Source: DASYKS01 sp035995205
GTDB taxonomy: Bacteria; Acidobacteriota; Thermoanaerobaculia; Multivoradales; UBA5704
Direction of reading: 5' to 3'
Assembly: GCA_035995205.1 (NCBI GenBank)
Contig: DASYKS010000035.1
Coordinates: 6,755-70,754, forward strand
Length of the DNA: 64,000 nt
Shown here: in pieces, positions 26,450 through 33,704 of the stretch
How the letters are laid out: the number at the start of each line of letters is the position of its first letter
Position numbering within the stretch: the first letter of the stretch is position 1
The notes under the pieces: generated by a model
What the model was told of the DNA's origin: nothing
Database searches by the model: none
The model's input: only the letters and a program-made list of their open reading frames with translations
Position numbers and translations under genes: made by a program

Positions 26450-27904
26450 CTAACCCGCCGGAACGAACGTAGCGTGAAAGCACAGATGCTGCGCCGCGGG
26501 AAAACGGAGCCGCGCGCACGGGCCGGCCGCGACGTTCCAAGCGTCGAACACCGCAAGCTCCGTGGTGCCCCGCTCCGCGTCGTACAGCGGGCAGAGCAGC
26601 ACTCCCTCCTTCTCCCTTTCCGGATCGGGAACGATCACCGGCTCGCCGGCCGGGAAGACGCCCGGGGGGGCAATCCATAGATCGTGCGGCCCTTCGCTTC
26701 GACTCCAATCGAGGTGGACGATGCGGTCGAAGAACTTCGAGCCCGTCTTGCCGCAGGCCGAGATGCCGAGCGCCCAAACGTCTTCGGTGGGACGAGCAAA
26801 GTAGCGCGGATCGATCGCGGGGAAATCGGGCGACTCTTCGTAGGAGCTGACCTGGCGGTTGAGGACGGCGCCTGCGGTGAGATCGATCTCCAGCCGAACC
26901 AGCCGGCCGGGCGCAACGGTGTCGAATAGCGCGGGCAGCGGCTGATATTGCTCGTAGGCCGGCCGGTCGAGCTCGAACAGGTCGAGGGTCAGCCAGTCGC
27001 CCTTAGGTGTCGTCTCATCCCAGGCGTTCGCGAGGTGCAGGCAATAGCCGCCGTCGAGCGGAATCATCGCCACCTCCTCCCCCGTCTCGCGTTCCACCAC
27101 CAGTAGCTGGCTGCCGAGTTCCTCGCGGCAGACCAGGCAGTCGAAGAGCGATTTGCCCTCGGCAAGCAGCGGGCCGACTTCGATCACGTACGGGGAGAGG
27201 TGGAAGATGCAGAACCGCTCCGAAACGGCGAAATCGTGGATCACCGCCGGGCGGTCGAGCGGAATCCGGCGCCGGAGTGCGAGCGCTCCGTCCGGCGCGA
27301 AGCGGTAGAGCGTGACGCTCGGCTGTGCCCCGGCGAACGAGACACCGAAGTGGATCAGCTCTCCCGTGTGCGGGTCGAGCTTGGGATGCGCGGCGAGCGG
27401 CGAGAGCGGGTTGAGCTTACTGCCGAAGGTGTACTCGCCTCGCGTCTCCAACGTCTCGGGATCGAGGTCGTAAGGCAAGCCCTGCTCGCCGCTCGCGACC
27501 AGCCGACCCTGCCAGGGGACGATGCTGACGTTGGCGGGCGAGGCGAGCGCCACGCCGCGGACCAGGGCGTCGCCGGGAAACGCGGTGCCGAACGTTCGGT
27601 AGATCGCGCGCCCTTCCCGCTCCTCCTCCAGCCGCTTCGCGGTGCCGACATAGCGCGCCGTGGCGTAGGGAGTACCGCCGTCGCCCGGAAAATGAACCGC
27701 GACGACCCGTCCGTCGCCGTCCAGCCAATGACGATAGGAGAGGTCGCCACGGCCGAAGCTCGCCGGGCCGTTCGCGATCCAGGTGCCATGCAAATATCCA
27801 GGAAGTACATAGCCGGGCAGCGCCCCCTCGACTTCGAGCGGCACCCCGGCCAGCTCACCCGGCGCGGTCGTGAAGGCCCGCTCGAGGCCCGGCGAGAACG
27901 TCAT
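26450..27904 (-). CDS. carotenoid cleavage oxygenase family protein
   Basis: Iron(II)-dependent oxygenase of 484 residues, a seven-bladed propeller family that splits C=C bonds of carotenoids, stilbenes or other polyenes. The four iron-binding histidines are visible: H173 ('LAAHPKLDP'), H223 ('VIHDFAV'), H290 ('YCLHLANAWDE') and H477 ('CFHATFVP'). Full length. It starts 13 nt after the halogenase-like gene, so it is the fourth or fifth gene of the ACP-ketosynthase operon. A natural reading is that it cleaves or tailors the polyene made by that operon. Its 3' end has been duplicated twice nearby (24197 and 25272). Confidence 0.9.
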   Translation of the reverse strand: MTFSPGLERAFTTAPGELAGVPLEVEGALPGYVLPGYLHGTWIANGPASFGRGDLSYRHWLDGDGRVVAVHFPGDGGTPYATARYVGTAKRLEEEREGRAIYRTFGTAFPGDALVRGVALASPANVSIVPWQGRLVASGEQGLPYDLDPETLETRGEYTFGSKLNPLSPLAAHPKLDPHTGELIHFGVSFAGAQPSVTLYRFAPDGALALRRRIPLDRPAVIHDFAVSERFCIFHLSPYVIEVGPLLAEGKSLFDCLVCREELGSQLLVVERETGEEVAMIPLDGGYCLHLANAWDETTPKGDWLTLDLFELDRPAYEQYQPLPALFDTVAPGRLVRLEIDLTAGAVLNRQVSSYEESPDFPAIDPRYFARPTEDVWALGISACGKTGSKFFDRIVHLDWSRSEGPHDLWIAPPGVFPAGEPVIVPDPEREKEGVLLCPLYDAERGTTELAVFDAWNVAAGPCARLRFPAAQHLCFHATFVPAG

Positions 27905-27917
27905 CGCGCTCCCTTCC

Positions 27918-29729
27918 TCACGCCACGGTCAGCGCCGGGGTCAGATCCGCGGTGTCTTCCAGCATCGATTTCCGCTGGTCGAGCGGCACCGGTGGCCCGA
28001 GGGCACGGCGGAGGGCCATCGGGTCATAGCCCCAATCCATCTCGCCGGGAATGTCCTTGGTCTCCTCCCAGAGTTGCGCCAGCTCTTCCACGTCGAACCG
28101 GAGATTGTTGACGTCGAGCCGCTCGGCGAACGCTTTGCTGCGCAGCACCTCCTCGGTGCCGAGCACGGTCGAGGCGACCTGGGCGACGGCGTGCCTCGAC
28201 TGAACGTCGAGCCTTGCGAGCGCGCGGTCGAGCAGATCGCGCGCTTCGATCGGGGTAACGCCGATCTCGTAGAAATACTCCTGCGACTCCTTGAGCGGCC
28301 CGATGGTCGAGAATTCGAAGAACACGGGTGCCGCGGGCGGCGGCAGGTCCGCCGCGAGCTTCCAGCGCTGGAAGTCCGCGAGGAACTTTTGCAAGCTGGA
28401 GTTCATAGGACCGAGCTTGGAGAACCGCCGCAGGTACATCGGCAGGAACGTCAAGTTGGTGAACAGGTCGTTGATGAACGGGAAGACATAGAAGAAGAAG
28501 TAGATCGCCAGCTCCCACGAATAGCGGAGCGAAAACGCCTCCTGGTCACCGAGCGTGTTGTAGGAGACCGCGAAGCTCGGCACGTAGCCTTCGTAGATCG
28601 CGCGGGCGAGCGTCTCATAGAGGCGTGCCTTGGTCGTCAGCAGCTCTTGGGTCGGGGTGCGCAGGATCGCGTCCGCGATCAGCGTGTTGTGGGTGGAGAT
28701 CAGGTCGCCGCCCGGGCTGTAGAGAGGATCGGAGAAGCGGCCCGCCTCGCCCGCGAGCGCCCAGCGGTCGGGCGAGATCATCTGCTTGCAGTCGTGGGCG
28801 AAGCTGACGAAGCCGGAGTGATCAAAGTTCTTCCGGTACGGCAGGTCGCGCGCGAACATCGGGAACGTGCGGCAGACCCAGTCGATCAGCTTGTCCGCGC
28901 TGTTGACCTGGAGGCGATCGACTTTTTCCACGTCGTAGACCAGGCCTAAGCTGGTCTTGCCGTGGAGCGGAATGGTCCAGAACCAGTAGCCGTCGCCGCA
29001 GAAATGGTTGGTCGCGAGGAAGAACGGCATGTGGCCGGTCTGCCGGCGGTCGGGCCGCTTCCTGATTTCGGGCTCGGAAAGATCGGTCAGCTTCTCGGCG
29101 TCGACCAGGCCCTCCACCCAGACGAACGAGGTGCCGTGGCGGATCGGGCTCTCGGTCATCAGACCGAGCTTCTTGGCCAGGAAGCGCGAGCGTCCGGAAG
29201 AATCGACCACCCAGCGCGCGGTCCCCTCGACCTTCTCGCCCGCGGAGTCGGTGAAGCGAAAGGCGTGGCGCCCCTCGGCGTTCTCCGTCGCGTTGTTCAA
29301 ATCAACTTCCAGCCCCGAGAGTGGCGATACGAAAGTGAAGCGCGGATCTTTCGAGCAGGCTTCGTAGAGTCCCTCCTCGAACACGTTGCGGTCGAGCTGA
29401 TAGGTGGCGATGTTCGAGATCTGGCGCAGGTAGGACTGGCTGTACCCTTCGCCCCGATCTTCGAGGCCGGGCGTCTTCCACCAGAAGCGGAGGTTGTACT
29501 TCAAGTAGTGCTTCCGTAGGAGGTGCTCCTCCATCTCCAGCACGCGGGAGTAGTAATAGCCGCTCATCTGGACCGTCGCCTCGCCCACCTTCTGCTTCTT
29601 CGGCGGAAACTCGCGGCGTTCGAGCAGCAGGACGGATTCGACCCCGCCGAGCAGCAGTTGGCGGGCGAGCGAGAGTCCGGCAAGGCCGGCTCCAAGGATC
29701 AGGACGTCGCAGTCTTGGGTGCGTGGCAT
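27918..29729 (-). CDS. FAD-dependent halogenase/monooxygenase family protein
   Basis: 603 residues of the tryptophan-halogenase fold. The FAD-binding 'LILGAGLAGLSLARQL' is at 10-25, 'KVGEATV' at 47-53 corresponds to the GES-like loop, and 'YWFWTIP' at 248-254 is the WxWxIP signature of flavin halogenases. 'DPLYSPGGDLISTHNT' follows, as in the family. A hydrophobic stretch near 408 ('ELAIYFFFYVFPFINDLF') suggests membrane contact or a lipid substrate. It lies between the ketosynthase pair and the oxygenase. It may halogenate or oxidise an ACP-bound chain; which reaction is not decidable by eye. Confidence 0.85.
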   Translation of the reverse strand: MPRTQDCDVLILGAGLAGLSLARQLLLGGVESVLLLERREFPPKKQKVGEATVQMSGYYYSRVLEMEEHLLRKHYLKYNLRFWWKTPGLEDRGEGYSQSYLRQISNIATYQLDRNVFEEGLYEACSKDPRFTFVSPLSGLEVDLNNATENAEGRHAFRFTDSAGEKVEGTARWVVDSSGRSRFLAKKLGLMTESPIRHGTSFVWVEGLVDAEKLTDLSEPEIRKRPDRRQTGHMPFFLATNHFCGDGYWFWTIPLHGKTSLGLVYDVEKVDRLQVNSADKLIDWVCRTFPMFARDLPYRKNFDHSGFVSFAHDCKQMISPDRWALAGEAGRFSDPLYSPGGDLISTHNTLIADAILRTPTQELLTTKARLYETLARAIYEGYVPSFAVSYNTLGDQEAFSLRYSWELAIYFFFYVFPFINDLFTNLTFLPMYLRRFSKLGPMNSSLQKFLADFQRWKLAADLPPPAAPVFFEFSTIGPLKESQEYFYEIGVTPIEARDLLDRALARLDVQSRHAVAQVASTVLGTEEVLRSKAFAERLDVNNLRFDVEELAQLWEETKDIPGEMDWGYDPMALRRALGPPVPLDQRKSMLEDTADLTPALTVA

Positions 29730-29770
29730 GGTATGGCGCCTCCTGGCTCAAGTCTCAGAGGTGGCAAGCT

Positions 29771-31015
29771 TTACGGCGCGGCAAGAAGCAGCGCGATGGT
29801 CGGGCCGTCGGCGGAGACTGCGGTCGCGAGCGCCAAAACGCCGGGGGCCACCGCGACGGTCTGCACCGCGGCGGAAACTCCGGCAAGCGGGAAGCCGTCG
29901 TCGGTCGCGTCGAGCCCGAGGATTCCGGGCAGCCGCCCGTCGGCGAAAGTCGCGATCAGGCTCATCGCCTGGAACACGCCGGAGGCCCCGAGGGATTCGC
30001 CCAGCATCGATTTGATCGCGGTGACGGGAATCCCCGCGCCGCCCGCCGCTTCGATCCCGCGGGCGATGCCCTCGGCCTCCCAGGCGTCAAGCTGGCGCGC
30101 GCCGCTCGCGCCGCTGGCGACGCAGAGGAGCGGCCCGCTCTCGGTGCCGTTCCCGCCCCAGGCGGCGGCGATCGACCGCACGAGCGCTACGGCCAGATCC
30201 TCGCTCCGCCGCGGCGCGAACGCCGCACCGCTGCCGGCGAGGAGGGCGTAGATCTTCGCACCGCGCGCTTCCGCGACCTCGGCCGCTTCGAGCACGAGCA
30301 AACCCGCCCCTTCGGCCGGGGCGAAACCGTCGCGCCCGCGGTCGAACGGCACCGGGCGTCCGTCGTTCTCATCCCCCACTTCGCCGCCGCACAGCCGTCC
30401 GGCGCGCGAATAGGCGATCGACGATTCGAAGCAGAGCTCTTCGACCCCGCCCGCGAGCACCACGTCCGACTGGCCGGTGCGGATCAGATCGGCGCCGTAG
30501 GCGATCGCCTGAAGGCCGGAGGCCTCTCCCCCCGCGAGGGTGGAGTTGACCCCGTTGAGACCGTGCCAGATCGCCGCCTGGCCGGCCGCGGCGTTGATCA
30601 CGCTGTTGGCGAAATCGAACGGCGAGACGTAGTTCGGTCCGAGCTTCAATCCCCGGCGGTCGAACTCGCCGATCGTGTGCATGCTGCAATAGGTCGTGCC
30701 GACGGCGAGTGACAGCTCCCGCCCGGCCCGCGCTTCGGCCGTCCAACCCGAATCTTCGAGCGCGCGGGTCGCGGCCGAGATCAACAGGCGCGAGGTGCGG
30801 TCGAGCGGCCGCAGGTTTCGCTCGCCCAGGTAGCGCTCGGGCTCGAACGGGCGGATCTCTCCGCCTTTCTTGCACGTGAGCAGGCTCGGATCGAACAGCT
30901 CGATCGGTTGCAAGGCGCTCGTCCCCGCGAGCAGCGCCTCGTGGAGGCCGGAGAGCGTGTCGCCGAGGGGAGAGAGCAGCCCCACCCCGGTGACCACCAC
31001 GTCGCGCTTATGCAC
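29771..31015 (-). CDS. ketosynthase-like chain-length-factor protein (all catalytic residues replaced)
   Basis: 414-residue thiolase-fold KAS I/II homologue. The usual 'TACA(S)G' nucleophile region reads 'NSTLAGGEASGLQAI' with no Cys (Glu164 near that position). 'AHGTGT' reads 'VASGASG', and 'SMIGHTMG' reads 'SMLGESLG'. Cys and both His are therefore lost. In type II PKS and aryl polyene systems such an inactive partner (KS-beta or CLF) sets chain length. It overlaps the active ketosynthase upstream by 8 bp, which fits an alpha/beta heterodimer. The assignment as a CLF is inference from these substitutions and the context. Confidence 0.87.
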   Translation of the reverse strand: MHKRDVVVTGVGLLSPLGDTLSGLHEALLAGTSALQPIELFDPSLLTCKKGGEIRPFEPERYLGERNLRPLDRTSRLLISAATRALEDSGWTAEARAGRELSLAVGTTYCSMHTIGEFDRRGLKLGPNYVSPFDFANSVINAAAGQAAIWHGLNGVNSTLAGGEASGLQAIAYGADLIRTGQSDVVLAGGVEELCFESSIAYSRAGRLCGGEVGDENDGRPVPFDRGRDGFAPAEGAGLLVLEAAEVAEARGAKIYALLAGSGAAFAPRRSEDLAVALVRSIAAAWGGNGTESGPLLCVASGASGARQLDAWEAEGIARGIEAAGGAGIPVTAIKSMLGESLGASGVFQAMSLIATFADGRLPGILGLDATDDGFPLAGVSAAVQTVAVAPGVLALATAVSADGPTIALLLAAP

Positions 31016-32231
31016 GGGGCCTCCGCAGGATCAACGAGGCATTGTTGCCGCCGAAGGCATAGGCGTTGTTCATCGCCACGTCGACTTTCATCTGGCGCGC
31101 CTGGTTCGGCACGCAGTCGAGATCGCATTCCGGATCCGCCTCGTCGTAGTTCATGGTCGGCGGCACCCAGCCCTCGTGGATCCCCAGGGCGCAGACCGCC
31201 GCTTCGATCGCCGAGGCCGCGCCCATGGTGTGGCCGATCATCGATTTGATCGAGCTGATCGGCACCCGCGTCCCGCGCCCGAACACCCGATGGACCGCGA
31301 GCGTTTCGAGCTTGTCGTTGGTCGGCGTGCCGGTACCGTGGGCGCTGACGTACGAGATGTCCGCGGGCGCCAAACCGCTCGCGGCGAGCGCCCGCTCCAT
31401 CGCCCGGGCCGGGCCGTCCCCTTGCGGGTGGGCCGCCGTCATGTGGTGGGCGTCGCAGGTGATGCCGTAACCCGCGATCTCGGCATAGATCCGGGCGCCT
31501 CGCGCGCGGGCTCGGTCGGTCGATTCGAGCACCAGGACGCCCGAGCCCTCGCCCGGGATCATTCCCTTGCGGTTCTTGGAAAACGGCCGGACGACGTCGG
31601 GCGCGATCGCCCCGAGCTTGCCGAAGCCGGTGTAGGTCATGCGGGAAAACGAGTCCGCACCGCCCGCGAGCATCAGGTCGGCGCGCCCGGTGCGCAACGC
31701 TTCCACCGCGTAGGCGATCGCGTAATTGCCCGCGGCGCAGGCGGTCGGGATCATCTGGTTCGGACCGGAGAACCCAAGCTCGGAGGCGACATTGGCCGCG
31801 ATCAGATGGCAGGGATAACGGCCGGCCAACTCGCCGCCCAACTCATCCAGGCGGTCGCCGACCATCAGGTCGGAGAAGCGCTCGATCTCCAGCGGCTCGC
31901 CGGAGGTCGTGCCCATCATGACTCCGAAGCGCTCGGCCGCCTCGGCCGAGATCTCCTCCGGATCGACCCCCGCGTCGGCGAGCGCCATGCGCGCCGCAGA
32001 GATGGCAAGGTGCGACGCCCGGCCCATCGACGCGACAGGCGAGCGCCGCACCCAGGCGGCAGGATCGAAATTCTGCACCTCGGCCCCGAGATGCGTGCCG
32101 TGGCGCGAGGTGTCGAACAACCCGACCGGGCGGAAGCCGGACCGGCCGGCGAGCAGCTCGGGCCAGAATGTTTCATGGCCGAGGCCGATCGGGGTGGTGA
32201 GCCCCAACCCGGTGACTGCGATCGAAATCAT
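31008..32231 (-). CDS. 3-oxoacyl-ACP synthase (active KS-alpha)
   Basis: 407-residue KAS II-type condensing enzyme. Intact catalytic triad: C165 in 'IPTACAAGNYAIA', H298 in 'SAHGTGTPTND' and H334 in 'SMIGHTMGAAS'. Elongates an acyl-ACP with malonyl-ACP. The ATG at 32231 is chosen from the family start ('ISIAVTGLGLTTPIG') with AGGA upstream. It lies 22 nt after the ACP gene and overlaps the inactive partner. The pair resembles KS-alpha/KS-beta of type II polyketide or aryl polyene pathways. No ketoreductase or dehydratase is adjacent, so those may come from primary metabolism or from elsewhere. Confidence 0.93.
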   Translation of the reverse strand: MISIAVTGLGLTTPIGLGHETFWPELLAGRSGFRPVGLFDTSRHGTHLGAEVQNFDPAAWVRRSPVASMGRASHLAISAARMALADAGVDPEEISAEAAERFGVMMGTTSGEPLEIERFSDLMVGDRLDELGGELAGRYPCHLIAANVASELGFSGPNQMIPTACAAGNYAIAYAVEALRTGRADLMLAGGADSFSRMTYTGFGKLGAIAPDVVRPFSKNRKGMIPGEGSGVLVLESTDRARARGARIYAEIAGYGITCDAHHMTAAHPQGDGPARAMERALAASGLAPADISYVSAHGTGTPTNDKLETLAVHRVFGRGTRVPISSIKSMIGHTMGAASAIEAAVCALGIHEGWVPPTMNYDEADPECDLDCVPNQARQMKVDVAMNNAYAFGGNNASLILRRPRA

Positions 32232-32253
32232 CGAGCGATCCTCGGGACCTCCC

Positions 32254-32517
32254 TCACGCCGAGACCGGCGTGAGCTCGGCCAGGCGCGTTTCGACCAGAT
32301 CGACCATCTGCGGCAGCGTCGCGAGTTCTTTGTAGCGCTCGTCGGGAAGATTGAGCTGGAACGAGTAATCGACGTCGACACCGATCTCCAAGAGCGAGAG
32401 CGAGTCGAGCGCCAGGTCGTCGCGCAGGGAATCCTCGTCGCCGATCTTTTCGCGCTTCATTCCCGCGACGTTGGCGATGATGTCCTTGATCTTTTCGCGG
32501 ATCTCGATTCTTTCCAT
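32254..32517 (-). CDS. acyl carrier protein
   Basis: 87-residue ACP. The phosphopantetheine site is Ser39 in 'DDLALDSLSLLEIGVDVDY'; the four-helix ACP pattern is clear. It is not the FabD-linked housekeeping ACP by context. GAGAGG stands just before the ATG. First gene of the ketosynthase/halogenase/oxygenase operon, so it should be dedicated to that pathway. Confidence 0.92.
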   Translation of the reverse strand: MERIEIREKIKDIIANVAGMKREKIGDEDSLRDDLALDSLSLLEIGVDVDYSFQLNLPDERYKELATLPQMVDLVETRLAELTPVSA

Positions 32518-32578
32518 GGGTTCCTCTCTCTCCTGGTTTGCCCGCTGGTTGCCCGGGTAGCGCCCTCGCTGCCTCTAG

Positions 32579-32644
32579 ATCCTAGGCTTCCCGCGCTCGG
32601 ATGTGAATCTTCTCTAGCGTCGGAACGTCCTTTGAAATAAGGAC
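32579..32644 (-). promoter_or_regulatory. candidate promoter and hairpin upstream of the ACP operon
   Basis: On the minus strand TTCACA (32607-32602) and TAGGAT (32584-32579) are 17 nt apart, about 60 nt upstream of the ACP start. Just beyond lies a small hairpin with arms GTCCTT and AAGGAC (32627-32644). This may be the operon promoter with an operator; the -35 match is modest. Confidence 0.4.
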
Positions 32645-32754
32645 TTGCGCGTCTCATCCCGGCGTTTCCCCGCCCGCCCAAGAGAGGCTCCGGCGGCGCG
32701 CGAAGCGTTACATCCCCTGTGTGACGAGCCGGCGAAGTCGGGACGGCGTCGGGA

Positions 32755-33636
32755 TCAGAGCAGCAGGATCAGGGCGACCCCGCCGGCCATCAGGACCACC
32801 GCGGCGAGCTTCCTTCGGGTCACCGCCTCGCCGAAAGCGAGCCGGCCGACGGCCACCGCGGACAGGTTACCGATCGTCCGCTTGAGCGTCTCGACGATGC
32901 TCACCCAGACCGTCTGGAGCGCGGCGAGCTGCGCGCCGAGAGCGACCGCGGAGACCGCGAGGGCGGCGAGGAACAAGAGCGGCGCGCGGCGCAGCTCGGC
33001 CAGGCGGTGGAGCTGCCGCCTCTGCGCGAGAAGCGCCAGGGCGGCGATGGCGACCCCGAGGTTCAGCACCAGGGCGTGGAGCGGAGGATGCGAACGGTTG
33101 ACCGCGAGCTTGTCGAGCGGGATGGTGAGCGACCAGAGCAGGGCGGTGCCGGCCATCAGCCGCAGACCGCGGTGCGCGAGCATCCAACGCCAAGTCCACC
33201 TTTCCGTGTCGACGGGAGTCTGGAGGACGAACGCCCCAACCACCACGAGCGCGATGCCGCAGCCATCGATCGCGGTCGGATGCTCGCCGAGCAAGGGGAT
33301 CGCCACCAGAGCCGCGAAAGCCGGGGAGAGAGAGAGGAGCGGCACGGCGATCGACAGCTCCCCCGTCCGCAACGCTTCGAGGAAGAGCAGATTCGCCGCC
33401 ACGTTCAGCATGACTGAGCCGAGCGCGGGCGCCCAATAGCCGGGCTCGACCGAAAACCCGCCCTGAAGGGTGGCCCACAGCGCGAACGGCGGGGCGGAGG
33501 CGAGACAGAGCAGAGCCATCAAAGGCAACGGCCCGATCTCGCGCGCCAGGAGCTTCCGCAACAGATCGAACCCCGCCCAGGCCAGTGCCGAGACGAGAAC
33601 GAGCGCGAGCGAGCCGGCGGCGAGGCCTGGAATCAT
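32755..33636 (-). CDS. EamA/DMT-superfamily transporter
   Basis: 293-residue integral membrane protein with about ten helices in two repeated halves, each with the EamA layout. Typical features are 'GFDLLRKLLAREIGPLPLMA' near the start and 'GEHPTAIDGCGIALVVVGAF' closing the first half. The second half ends with 'KRTIGNLSAVAVGRLAFGE'. Family members export metabolites or amino acids; the substrate is unknown. The ATG at 33636 is preferred to an upstream TTG. It lies upstream of the ACP operon on the same strand with a 237-bp gap, so it could export that product, but a link is only positional. Confidence 0.85.
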   Translation of the reverse strand: MIPGLAAGSLALVLVSALAWAGFDLLRKLLAREIGPLPLMALLCLASAPPFALWATLQGGFSVEPGYWAPALGSVMLNVAANLLFLEALRTGELSIAVPLLSLSPAFAALVAIPLLGEHPTAIDGCGIALVVVGAFVLQTPVDTERWTWRWMLAHRGLRLMAGTALLWSLTIPLDKLAVNRSHPPLHALVLNLGVAIAALALLAQRRQLHRLAELRRAPLLFLAALAVSAVALGAQLAALQTVWVSIVETLKRTIGNLSAVAVGRLAFGEAVTRRKLAAVVLMAGGVALILLL

Positions 33637-33704
33637 GGCGGGGGTCTTCAACGGGCAAACGAAACCACGACCCGTTCGGCAACGGTTCGACGCTCCGGTG
33701 CCCC

